From Massilia sp. TS11 (lineage in GTDB: Bacteria > Pseudomonadota > Gammaproteobacteria > Burkholderiales > Burkholderiaceae_D): a DNA stretch of 64,000 nucleotides. Shown in pieces: positions 24,217 through 32,241 of the stretch. The position numbers and the translations under genes were made by a program. Position 1 is the stretch's first letter; the number at the start of each line of letters is the position of its first letter. The notes below the pieces were generated by a model. The model saw nothing but the letters and a program-made list of their open reading frames with translations, ran no database searches and had not been told where the DNA came from. The DNA is taken from assembly GCF_022012445.1 (NCBI RefSeq), contig NZ_JAKLTS010000008.1, forward strand, positions 62,001 to 126,000, read 5' to 3'.

Positions 24217-25261
24217 ACAGGCGCTCCCGGTCAAACACATGCTGCGGGTCGAACTCGTCCCACAGGCGGGCATGGATGCGCGCCACGGCCGGCGCCAGCG
24301 GATGGAAGGCGCCAACGGCCTTGTGCGGCGCGCGCCACAGCGTGGCATGGCCACCGGCGCGCGCGATCGCGTGGCGCAGACCAGCGGCGTCGAAGTCCGG
24401 GTCGATGCGCACCCAGCGCTGCGCCCCGCCCCATTCGATCAGCGTGTCGCCCAGGGCCAGCGGCAGGCCGTGCGCGGGCAGCGACAGGCGCCACAGGTCG
24501 CCCGGGCCCTGGAACCAGCCATGCTCCTGTTCGCGCAGGCTGCGCCAGAAGCCCTCGGCATCGGCCACCGGCTCGCCGCCGAGCAGGCGCTGGGCTTCCT
24601 CCACCGCAGCGCGGGCGCCGGCCAGGCGCACCCAGAGCGCGCCGCCGGTCCAGCAACTGGCCGACAGCGGCAGTGGCTGGCCACCCCAGGTATTGAGCAG
24701 GCGCAGCGCCTCGACCTGATCGCAGGCGATGCGCAGCGTGGCTTCGCACACGGGCTTGGGCAGCACCTTGACCGACACTTCCAGCAGCAGGCCGAGGGTG
24801 CCGAGCGATCCGGTGAGCAGGCGCGCGACATCGTAGCCGGCCACATTCTTCATCACCTGGCCGCCGAAATGCAGCACCTGGCCGCGCCCGTCCATCAGCA
24901 CGGCACCGAGCACAAAGTCGCGCACCGCGCCGACACTGGCGCGGCGCGGACCGGACAGGCCGGCCGCAATCGCCCCGCCGAGGGTCGCATCGGGTCCGAA
25001 ATGGGGCGGCTCGAAGGCCAGCATCTGGCCGCGTTCGGCCAGCGCCGCCTCGATCTCGGCCAGCGGCGTGCCGGCGCGCGCGGTGATCACCAGTTCGGCC
25101 GGTTCGTAGCTGACGATGCCGCGCCAGGCGCGCGTATCGAGCACCTCGCCGCGCGCCGCATTGCCATACCAGTCCTTGCTGCCGCCGCCGCGGATGCGCA
25201 GGCGGGCGCCGCGCGCGGCGGCGTCGAGGATACGGTCACGGAAGGAATCAACAGCCTGCAT
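24206..25261 (-). CDS. glcE: Glycolate oxidase FAD-binding subunit GlcE
   Basis: 351 residues, shorter than GlcD as expected. FAD-binding (VAO/PCMH) domain with RIRGGGSKDWYG near the N-terminus, PPHFGPDATLGGAIAAGLSG in the middle and VMKNVAGYDVARLLTGSLGTLG, a diagnostic GlcE stretch. Together with GlcD and GlcF it oxidises glycolate to glyoxylate at the membrane. The gene follows glcD without a gap. Confidence 0.95.
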   Translation of the reverse strand: MQAVDSFRDRILDAAARGARLRIRGGGSKDWYGNAARGEVLDTRAWRGIVSYEPAELVITARAGTPLAEIEAALAERGQMLAFEPPHFGPDATLGGAIAAGLSGPRRASVGAVRDFVLGAVLMDGRGQVLHFGGQVMKNVAGYDVARLLTGSLGTLGLLLEVSVKVLPKPVCEATLRIACDQVEALRLLNTWGGQPLPLSASCWTGGALWVRLAGARAAVEEAQRLLGGEPVADAEGFWRSLREQEHGWFQGPGDLWRLSLPAHGLPLALGDTLIEWGGAQRWVRIDPDFDAAGLRHAIARAGGHATLWRAPHKAVGAFHPLAPAVARIHARLWDEFDPQHVFDRERLYAD

Positions 25262-26743
25262 TCAGAACCTCGGCAAATCGGCAAACGGCAGGCGCCCGGC
25301 GCGCACATGCATCTTGCCGAATTCGGCGCAGCGGTGCAGCGTGGGGATGGCCTTGTCCGGGTTGAGCAGACCGGCCGGATCGAAGCCGCGCTTCACGCTG
25401 AAGAAGGCGCTCAGTTCAGCGTCGGTGAACTGCACGCACATCGAATCGATCTTCTCGATGCCGACCCCGTGTTCGCCCGTGATGGTGCCGCCCACTTCCA
25501 CGCACAGCGCGAGGATGGCGGCGCCAAAGGCTTCGGCGCGGTGCAGCTGGTCGGGGTCATTGGCGTCGAACAGAATCAGCGGATGCAGGTTGCCGTCGCC
25601 GGCGTGGAAGACATTCGCGCAGCGCAGGCCGAAGCGCCCTTCCATCTCGGCGATCCCGCCCAGCACGCGGCCCAGGGCCTTGCGCGGAATGGTGCCATCC
25701 ATGCAGTAGTAGTCGGGCGAGATGCGGCCGGCGGCCGGGAAGGCGTTCTTGCGGCCCGACCAGAAGCGCAGGCGTTCGGCTTCATCGCGCGAGACGGCGA
25801 TGGCGGTGGCGCCCGCGCCCTCCAGCACGGCCGACATGCGCGCGATCTCCTCCTCCACTTCGGCCGGCGTGCCGTCGGCTTCGCACAGCAAAATGGCGGC
25901 GGCGTCCAGATCGTAGCCGGCCCGCACAAAGGGTTCGACCATGCGCGCCGAGGTCGCATCCATCATTTCGAGTCCGGCCGGGATGATGCCGGCGGCGATG
26001 ATGCTGGCCACCGCCTGGGCGCCGGTCAGCACGTCGGCAAACGAAGCCATGATCACGCGCGCCACCTGGGGCTTGGGCACCAGCCTGACCGTCACTTCGG
26101 TGACGATGCCGAGCATGCCCTCGGAGCCGATGAACACGGCCAGCAGATCGAGGCCCGGCGCATCCAGGCCCTCGCCACCGAGTTCGATGATCTCGCCCTC
26201 GATGGTGGCCACGCGCACGCGCAGCACGTTATGGACGGTCAGTCCGTACTTCAGGCAGTGCACCCCGCCCGAGTTCTCGGCCACATTGCCGCCGATGGTG
26301 CAGGCGATCTGGGACGAAGGGTCGGGCGCGTAGTACAGCCCGTGCGGCGCGGCCGCCTCCGACACGGCCAGATTGCGCACCCCGGGCTGAACCACGGCCA
26401 GGCGCGCGTAGGGGTCGACGCGCAGGATGCGGTTCAGGCGCGCGGTGGACAGCACCACGCCCTCGCGCATCGGCTGGGCGCCGCCGGACAGGCCGGTGCC
26501 GGCGCCGCGCGGCACGACCGGCACGCCCAGCTCACGGCAGATATTCAGCACCGCCAGCACCTGGGCCTCATCCTGCGGCAGCACCACGGCCAGCGGCAGG
26601 CAGCGGTAGGCCGACAGGGCGTCGCATTCGTAGGGGCGGGTGTCCTCGGCGTCGACCAGCACGCACTGGGCCGGCAGGGCCGCGCGCAGGCGGCGCGCCA
26701 CCAGCTGCTGGCGTTCGGGCGAGAAGGGGGGCGGATTGACCAT
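25262..26743 (-). CDS. glcD: Glycolate oxidase FAD-linked subunit GlcD
   Basis: 493 residues. FAD-binding PCMH domain with VPRGAGTGLSGGAQP (about 80-94), DPSSQIACTIGGNVAENSGG and a C-terminal FAD-oxidase domain with HAGDGNLHPLILFD and TGEHGVGIEK. This is the catalytic subunit of glycolate dehydrogenase. The gene opens a glcD-glcE-glcF operon; no GlcC-type regulator and no malate synthase glcB are next to it. It is divergent from the cobalamin adenosyltransferase gene. Confidence 0.96.
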   Translation of the reverse strand: MVNPPPFSPERQQLVARRLRAALPAQCVLVDAEDTRPYECDALSAYRCLPLAVVLPQDEAQVLAVLNICRELGVPVVPRGAGTGLSGGAQPMREGVVLSTARLNRILRVDPYARLAVVQPGVRNLAVSEAAAPHGLYYAPDPSSQIACTIGGNVAENSGGVHCLKYGLTVHNVLRVRVATIEGEIIELGGEGLDAPGLDLLAVFIGSEGMLGIVTEVTVRLVPKPQVARVIMASFADVLTGAQAVASIIAAGIIPAGLEMMDATSARMVEPFVRAGYDLDAAAILLCEADGTPAEVEEEIARMSAVLEGAGATAIAVSRDEAERLRFWSGRKNAFPAAGRISPDYYCMDGTIPRKALGRVLGGIAEMEGRFGLRCANVFHAGDGNLHPLILFDANDPDQLHRAEAFGAAILALCVEVGGTITGEHGVGIEKIDSMCVQFTDAELSAFFSVKRGFDPAGLLNPDKAIPTLHRCAEFGKMHVRAGRLPFADLPRF

Positions 26744-26826
26744 GCCACGATTGTAGTCAAACGTGGTCGCGCTGTGCGTTTTATCGTATGCTCGCGCCTA
26801 TTCGGTATAGACAACAAGGTATCACC

Positions 26827-27381
26827 ATGGGTAATCGGCTTTCCAAGATCGCTACACGCACCGGCGATGATGGCAGCACCGGTCTCGGCGACGGCAGCCG
26901 CACCGGCAAGGACAGTGTGCGCATCGACGCCATCGGCGAGGTCGATGAACTCAATTCCCACCTCGGCCTGCTGCTGTGCGAGGCCCTGCCCGAGGACATC
27001 CACGCGGCCCTGATCGGCATTCAGCACGACCTGTTCGACCTTGGCGGCGAACTGTGCATCCCCGGCTACAGCCTGGTGAAGGAGGCCCACATCGCCCGCC
27101 TCGACGCCCTGCTGGCGACCCACAACGCCAGCCTGCCGCCGCTGACCGAATTCATTCTGCCGGGCGGTTCGCGCGCGGCCAGCCAGGCCCACGTCTGCCG
27201 CACCGTGTGCCGCCGCGCCGAACGCGCCGTGGTCGCCCTCGGCCATGCGGAGAGCATCAACGACGCGCCGCGCCAGTATCTGAACCGCCTGTCCGATCTG
27301 CTGTTCGTGCTGGCGCGCGTGTTGAACCGCCATGCCGGCGGCAGCGACGTGCTGTGGCAGCACGAACGCAAAGCGCAGTAA
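26827..27381 (+). CDS. PduO-type cob(I)alamin adenosyltransferase
   Basis: 184 residues. The ATP-binding N-terminus TRTGDDGSTGLGDGSRTGKDS (about 8-28), the IDAIGEVDELNSHLG helix and the C-terminal CRRAERAVVAL with YLNRLSDLLFVLARVLNR are signatures of the PduO/MMAB family. It transfers adenosyl from ATP to cob(I)alamin. The start at 26827 is favoured over an upstream ATG at 26788 because the family begins near TRTGD. No cobalamin-dependent enzyme is nearby. Confidence 0.95.
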   Translation: MGNRLSKIATRTGDDGSTGLGDGSRTGKDSVRIDAIGEVDELNSHLGLLLCEALPEDIHAALIGIQHDLFDLGGELCIPGYSLVKEAHIARLDALLATHNASLPPLTEFILPGGSRAASQAHVCRTVCRRAERAVVALGHAESINDAPRQYLNRLSDLLFVLARVLNRHAGGSDVLWQHERKAQ

Positions 27382-27412
27382 GTCTCGCCCCACCCACAAC
27401 CAGGAGACCGCC

Positions 27413-27811
27413 ATGCCCGAAGTGAACTACCTCGCCGTGATCGCCGCCGCCCTCGCCAGCTTCGCGCTCGGCGGCCTGTGGTACTCGCCGCTGTTGTTTG
27501 CCAAGGCCTGGCAGCGCGAGGCCGGCGTCAGCGACGCCCAGCTGGCCAATGCGAATATGGGTAAGATCTTCGGCCTGACCCTGGTGCTGTGCCTGATTTC
27601 GTCCTGGGTGTTCGCGCTCTTCCTCGGCCCCAAGGCCAGCCTCGGCCTGGGCGTGGGAGCCGGCTTTGCGGCCGGCCTGTGCTGGGTGACGGCCAGCTTC
27701 GGCATCAACTACCTGTTCGAGCGCCGCAGCCTGCGGCTGTTTCTGATTAACGGCGGCTACCACACGCTGCAATTCACCATCGTCGGCGCCATTCTCGGCG
27801 CCTGGCACTGA
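27413..27811 (+). CDS. DUF1761 family membrane protein
   Basis: 132 residues with four predicted helices. The N-terminal LAVIAAALASFALGGLWYSPLLFAKAW and the C-terminal HTLQFTIVGAILGAW are typical of DUF1761. CAGGAG is present ahead of the start at 27413. It follows the adenosyltransferase gene by 31 bases and faces the histidine kinase gene with a five-base gap. Function unknown. Confidence 0.88.
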   Translation: MPEVNYLAVIAAALASFALGGLWYSPLLFAKAWQREAGVSDAQLANANMGKIFGLTLVLCLISSWVFALFLGPKASLGLGVGAGFAAGLCWVTASFGINYLFERRSLRLFLINGGYHTLQFTIVGAILGAWH

Positions 27812-27815
27812 GGCC

Positions 27816-29129
27816 TCAGGCGGCGCAAGGCAGGTACAGCGCCGCCTCCAGACCGCCGCCAGCGCGCGCCTGCAGCTGCAGGCGGCCGCCAAAGCGCGCC
27901 GCGATGGCCTCCACGATCGACAGCCCCAGGCCGCTGCCATGGCCACCGCCGCGCCGCCAGAAGCGCTCCGTCGCCTGGGCCAGTTCGGCCGCCTCCATGC
28001 CGGGGCCGCGGTCGCGCACCACAAAGCCGATCTGCGCGCCCTCGCCCACCAGCGCCAGCTCGACCTCGCTGTCGGGCGGCGCCAGGCGCAGCGCGTTATC
28101 GAGCAGATTGCGCAGCGCCGTCACGGCCAGCGCCTGCGGCACCAGCGGACGCAGTGCGGCGCCGTCGCCGCTGATGCGCACACGTTCGCCGCCGCAGCCG
28201 GTGCAATCGCGCACGGCCAGCGTGGCCACCTCGGCCGCGCTGCAGGCCGGCGCGCCATCGGCGGCGGCGGCGCCCTCCACCTGGGCCAGAATCAGGAGCT
28301 GGGCCAACGTGTGCTGCAAGCGCGCCACGCCCTCTTCCGCATGATCAAGCGCCTGACGCGCGTCCTCGCCCTGCGACAGGCGCAGCACCTGCAGGTGCAG
28401 CTTGATGGCGGTGAGCGGCGTGCGCAGTTCGTGCGCCGCATCGGCCGTGAAGCGGCGCTCGCGCGCGAAGCTGTCGCGGATCCGTTCGAACAGCTCGTCC
28501 AGCGTGCGCACCAGCGGCACCAGATCGGGCGGCATCGCCATCGGCGGCAGCGGCGTGACCGCGTCGGGCGCGCGCGCGGCCAGCGCCTCGCGCAGCTTTT
28601 CGAGCGGACGCAGACCGCGCCCGACCCCGAGCCAGAGCAGCAGCAGGCCGACCGCCAGCGCCACGCCGAACGGCACAAAGGCCACCAGCAGCAGCTTGCG
28701 CTGCAGGCGCTCGCGCTCGAAGGCACGGTCGCCGGCGGTGACGATCATATTCCCCGCGCGCAGAGAGTAGGCGCGCCACGGATGGCCGTCCTCGTCGCGC
28801 AGGGTCAGAAAACCAAGCTGCGGCTTGCCCTGGCGGCGCAGGCTCCATTCGGTACTCGCCACGATTTCACCATGCACCGACTCCACCGTGCAGGCCATCG
28901 GCGATTCGGTCGCGGACAGCACGCGCGGCGTCTGTCCCGGGCGCAGGGCAAAGGCATCGGGATTGGAGCGCACCAGATCGGCCACCATCCCGGCCGCCAT
29001 TTCAAGCCGCTGATCGAGGGCCGTATCCAGCTGGCGCGCCAGATCGGCGCGCAGCCACAGGGCCACGCCCAGCCACAGTAGCAGCAGCGCGCTGCCGATC
29101 ATCAGCACCAGCCGCAGACGCAGACTCAT
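27816..29129 (-). CDS. Sensor histidine kinase (QseC/PmrB-like)
   Basis: 437 residues: two membrane helices (about 5-27 and 150-175) around a periplasmic sensor of about 120 residues, then a HAMP-like linker. The dimerisation domain has ADAAHELRTPLTAIKLHLQVL (phospho-His near 246). The ATPase domain has N box LRNLLDNALR, G1 RDRGPGM and G2 GHGSGLGLSIVEAIA. It overlaps its response regulator by four bases. QseC and PmrB have the same plan; the signal is unknown. Three 11-bp-phased TTAA sites upstream of the divergent DUF5916 gene suggest a target. Confidence 0.93.
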   Translation of the reverse strand: MSLRLRLVLMIGSALLLLWLGVALWLRADLARQLDTALDQRLEMAAGMVADLVRSNPDAFALRPGQTPRVLSATESPMACTVESVHGEIVASTEWSLRRQGKPQLGFLTLRDEDGHPWRAYSLRAGNMIVTAGDRAFERERLQRKLLLVAFVPFGVALAVGLLLLWLGVGRGLRPLEKLREALAARAPDAVTPLPPMAMPPDLVPLVRTLDELFERIRDSFARERRFTADAAHELRTPLTAIKLHLQVLRLSQGEDARQALDHAEEGVARLQHTLAQLLILAQVEGAAAADGAPACSAAEVATLAVRDCTGCGGERVRISGDGAALRPLVPQALAVTALRNLLDNALRLAPPDSEVELALVGEGAQIGFVVRDRGPGMEAAELAQATERFWRRGGGHGSGLGLSIVEAIAARFGGRLQLQARAGGGLEAALYLPCAA

Positions 29130-29791
29130 GGCGCCTCCGTCCCGATGCGGTAGCCGAGCCCGCGCACGGTTTCGATCAGGCGCGGATCGAGCTTGCGGCG
29201 CAGGTGGTGGATGTGGACATTGAGCGCATTGCTTTCGATGTCCTCGTTGAAGTCGTACAGACTGTCCTTCAGCTGATCGACCGAGAGGATGCGCCCGCGC
29301 GCATTGAGCAGGGCCACCAGCAGCGCCAGCTCGCGCCGCGCCAGCGCCACCGGCTGGCCATGCAGCAGCACTTCGCCGCTGGCCGGGTTCACCTGCAGCG
29401 CGCCATGGGTGATCAGGTCGACGCTGCGGCCAGCGGCGCGGCGCGCCAGCGCATCCAGGCGCGCCACCAGTTCGGCCAGGTCAAAGGGCTTGGGCAGATA
29501 ATCGTCGGCGCCGCTGCGCAGGCCGGCCACCCGGTCCGGCACGGCGTCGCGCGCCGTCAGCACCAGCATCGGCACGGCGCAGTCGCGCGCACGCAGGCGC
29601 CGCAGCAGGGCCAGGCCATCTTCATCGGGCAGGCCCAGATCGAGCACCACCGCATCCAGATGCGAGGACGCCAGCGCCGCTTCGGCCGCGCGCGCCGAGG
29701 CCACATGGTCGGCCGCATGCCCGTGGGCGCGCAGCCCGGCCAGCACGCCGCGCGCAATCAGTTCATCGTCCTCCACTACCAGTACCCGCAT
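29126..29791 (-). CDS. OmpR-family response regulator (QseB/PmrA-like)
   Basis: 221 residues. Receiver domain with acidic pair VVEDDEL, phosphorylated Asp in VLDLGLPDEDG (residue 51) and Lys in YLPKPFDLAEL. The winged-helix DNA-binding domain (about 125-218) ends in SNALNVHIHHLRRKL and TVRGLGYRIG. This is the partner of the histidine kinase encoded just downstream. It is divergent from the DUF5916 gene, with the TTAA triplet in between. Members of this subfamily bind TTAA half-sites 11 bp apart. Confidence 0.95.
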   Translation of the reverse strand: MRVLVVEDDELIARGVLAGLRAHGHAADHVASARAAEAALASSHLDAVVLDLGLPDEDGLALLRRLRARDCAVPMLVLTARDAVPDRVAGLRSGADDYLPKPFDLAELVARLDALARRAAGRSVDLITHGALQVNPASGEVLLHGQPVALARRELALLVALLNARGRILSVDQLKDSLYDFNEDIESNALNVHIHHLRRKLDPRLIETVRGLGYRIGTEAP

Positions 29792-29828
29792 CGCCTGCCT
29801 CCCGTGGCGCGAATGTCACACATACAGA

Positions 29829-29854
29829 TTAAATTGGCGTTAACACCGGCTTAA
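29829..29854. promoter_or_regulatory. Triple TTAA operator, PmrA/QseB-type
   Basis: TTAA occurs at 29829, 29840 and 29851, exactly 11 bp apart. The six-base half-sites ATTAAA, GTTAAC and CTTAAT are separated by five bases each, the layout of PmrA/QseB boxes. It lies between the response regulator gene and the divergent DUF5916 gene and overlaps the likely -35 of the latter. Confidence 0.65.
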
Positions 29855-29869
29855 TCCATGGCCTAGACT
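29840..29869 (+). promoter_or_regulatory. Likely promoter of the DUF5916 gene
   Basis: -35 TTAACA (29840-29845, five of six), an 18-base spacer and -10 TAGACT (29864-29869). Transcription would begin near 29876, some 26 bases before the start codon. The middle TTAA is part of the -35, as in promoters activated by contact with the polymerase. Confidence 0.5.
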
Positions 29870-29901
29870 ATGCGCCGACATCGACCATCCACGCCGACTC
29901 C

Positions 29902-32094
29902 ATGAAACGACTGCTGCTGGCCGCCCTGCTTGCCGCCACCTTCGCCGCACCGGCCCGCGCCGACCTCCAAGCCTACCACGTGACGCAGCGCGTGCAGATG
30001 GACGGCCGCCTGTCCGATCCCGTCTGGGCCAAGGCCACCGTGCACGACCAGTTCTACCAGAACCTCCCGCAGGACAAGGTCCCCGCCATCTACAAGACCG
30101 AGATCCGCCTGCTGTACGACGCCCACAACCTGTACATCGGCATGCGCGCCTTCGATCCCGATCCCACGCGCATCCGCGCCCCCTACGCACGGCGCGACAA
30201 GACCTTCGCCGACCAGGACCTGTTCATCGTTTTTCTCGACCCGACCGGCAGCCGCAAGTCGGCCCAGTTCATCCGCGTGAATCCACAGGGCTCCGTCAGC
30301 GACGGCGTATTCTCCGACCTGTCCGGCGAAGACTTCTCGCCCGACTTCGACTTCGAGGTGATGACCGGGCGCTTCGACGGCGGCTGGAGCGCCGAGATCC
30401 GCATACCGTTTTCCGCGCTCGCCTACGACGATCCGGCGCGCACGCCCTGGAATCTGCTGGCCTTTCGCAGCATGCCGCGCGAAGAGCGCTACCGCATGAC
30501 GAATACCGCGCTGCCCAAGGACAGCAACTGCTTCCTCTGCTACGCCGAACCGATCCGCGGCATGCGCGACCTGCCCACGGGCCTGAACTGGAGCGCCACT
30601 CCGCAAATCCGCACCCAGAGCGCGCGCGACGAAGAGAACGGCGTGCGCGGCCCGCGCCGCCACAAGACCGACCTCAGTCTCGACCTCAAGCTGCGCCTCG
30701 ATCCGGCCACCACGATCGACACCACCATCAATCCCGATTTCTCGCAGGTGGAACTGGACGCGCCCCAGCTCTCCGGGAACACCACCTACGGCCTGTTCTT
30801 CCAGGAGAAGCGCCCCTTCTTCCTCGAAGGCGCCGACATGATCAGCACCCTGCAGAAGGCCATCTACACCCGCGCCATCACCGACCCCGCCTGGGGCGTG
30901 CGCTACACGCGCCGCAGCAACGGGGCCGACGCCACCATCCTCAGTGTGCGCGACAACGGCGGCGGCCTGGTGCAGCTGCCAGGTCCGTATGCCACCAACT
31001 ACGCGCTGCAGGACTTCCGCTCCCAGGCCACGGTGGCGCGTGCCGACCTGCGCTTCGGCCAGGCCAGCGCCGGCGCCGTCTTCAGCGACCGGACCCTCGC
31101 GGACGGGCGCGGCTACAACCGCGTGCTCGGCCCCGACTTCAGCTGGAACGAAGGCGACAGCCTGCGCCTGCGCGGCCAGCTGCTGGCCTCCGACACCACC
31201 GCCCTGCCCGACCGCGACGGCCGCCTGGTCGAACAGCGCGCCGTGCGCGGCCACGCCTGGATGCTCGAAGGCGAAACCAATAGCGATGACTGGTCCAGCT
31301 TCGCCTCGCTGCAGAATGTCTCGCGCGGCTTCCGCGACGATAACGGCTTCTTCTTCCAGGCCGGCTATCGCGATCTGCAGGGCGAGCTGCGGCGCAAATT
31401 CGGCCAGGTCGGCCCCTTCCACACCTTCAACCTGTATGCGTTCGGCGGCGAGCAGATCGACCCACGCGGCGACACCATCCTCGCCTCGCGCGGGCTGGGC
31501 GTGTGGATGCAGGGCCCCTACGATTTGATCTTCAACGTGCAGCTGCATCCGGCCGAAAAGCAGCGCGTGCGCGAAGGCGGCCAGCTGCTTGGGCGCGACA
31601 AGCTGCGCCTCGAATGGGAGATCAGCCCGAGCGCGTGGCTGCCGAAAGTGGTGGGCAATCTCGAGCTGGGCGACGTGGTCGATGTGGACGCCGAGCGCGT
31701 CGGCCGCGGCGGCACCCTGAGTCTGACGCCGCGCTTCCGCCCCACCCCACGGCTCGAGCTCGAGCCCTCGATCAACCTGTCGCAATTCAGCGGACCACAG
31801 CGGCGCGCCTACCGCGAGCAGGCGCTGGCCCTGAACGGCATCTACCACTTGAGCGGGCGCGACACCCTGCGCCTGATCTGGCAGCACCGCCACACCGAGC
31901 GCGACCAGGCCCAGTACAGACAGCCCATCACGCCCGACAGCCGGTCCAGCATCACCTCGCTCGTGTACGCGCACACGCGCGGCCTCGGCACCGCGCTGTA
32001 CGTGGGCGCCACGATTTCCGACAGCCGCGAGCAAGCCGCCCGTTACGGCCTGCGCCAGAACGAGCTGTTCATCAAAGCCTCCTGGCAAATCTGA
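29902..32094 (+). CDS. DUF5916 family outer-membrane-associated protein with family-9 carbohydrate-binding domain
   Basis: 730 residues. Signal peptide (MKRLLLAALLAATFAAPARA), then a CBM9-like domain (about 25-210; DGRLSDPVWAKA, YDAHNLYIGMRAFDPDP, FDGGWSAEIRIPFSAL). A long beta-strand-rich DUF5916 region follows, with the hallmark NPDFSQVELDAPQ and YGLFFQEKRPFFLEGADM (near 290-310). The second half alternates short strands and ends in FIKASWQI, like an outer-membrane barrel. No catalytic residues are assigned. Its control by the adjacent two-component system is inferred from the promoter. The stop codon TGA is embedded in a half copy of the palindromic repeat. Confidence 0.9.
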   Translation: MKRLLLAALLAATFAAPARADLQAYHVTQRVQMDGRLSDPVWAKATVHDQFYQNLPQDKVPAIYKTEIRLLYDAHNLYIGMRAFDPDPTRIRAPYARRDKTFADQDLFIVFLDPTGSRKSAQFIRVNPQGSVSDGVFSDLSGEDFSPDFDFEVMTGRFDGGWSAEIRIPFSALAYDDPARTPWNLLAFRSMPREERYRMTNTALPKDSNCFLCYAEPIRGMRDLPTGLNWSATPQIRTQSARDEENGVRGPRRHKTDLSLDLKLRLDPATTIDTTINPDFSQVELDAPQLSGNTTYGLFFQEKRPFFLEGADMISTLQKAIYTRAITDPAWGVRYTRRSNGADATILSVRDNGGGLVQLPGPYATNYALQDFRSQATVARADLRFGQASAGAVFSDRTLADGRGYNRVLGPDFSWNEGDSLRLRGQLLASDTTALPDRDGRLVEQRAVRGHAWMLEGETNSDDWSSFASLQNVSRGFRDDNGFFFQAGYRDLQGELRRKFGQVGPFHTFNLYAFGGEQIDPRGDTILASRGLGVWMQGPYDLIFNVQLHPAEKQRVREGGQLLGRDKLRLEWEISPSAWLPKVVGNLELGDVVDVDAERVGRGGTLSLTPRFRPTPRLELEPSINLSQFSGPQRRAYREQALALNGIYHLSGRDTLRLIWQHRHTERDQAQYRQPITPDSRSSITSLVYAHTRGLGTALYVGATISDSREQAARYGLRQNELFIKASWQI

Positions 32095-32225
32095 CCCCAA
32101 GAAAAATCGGGGTCAGACCCCATTTATCTGCGCGGAAAAATCGGGGTCAGACCCCATTTATCCGGAGGGCAAAAACGTTTCCGCCCAAACAAATGGGGTC
32201 TGACCCCGATTTGTTTGGGCGGAAA
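32090..32225. repeat. Palindromic repeat site D (three copies plus a half copy at the stop codon)
   Basis: Full cores at 32109-32121, 32143-32155 and 32195-32207; the first two are 34 bp apart. The half copy TCTGACCCC (32090-32098) includes the stop codon of the DUF5916 gene. The third copy has both outer flanks, TTTCCGCCCAAACAAAT on the left and ATTTGTTTGGGCGGAAA on the right (32178-32225), so it is a 48-bp palindrome broken by one extra G. The site is between convergent genes. Confidence 0.9.
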
Positions 32226-32241
32226 GGGATGGGAGACGGGC

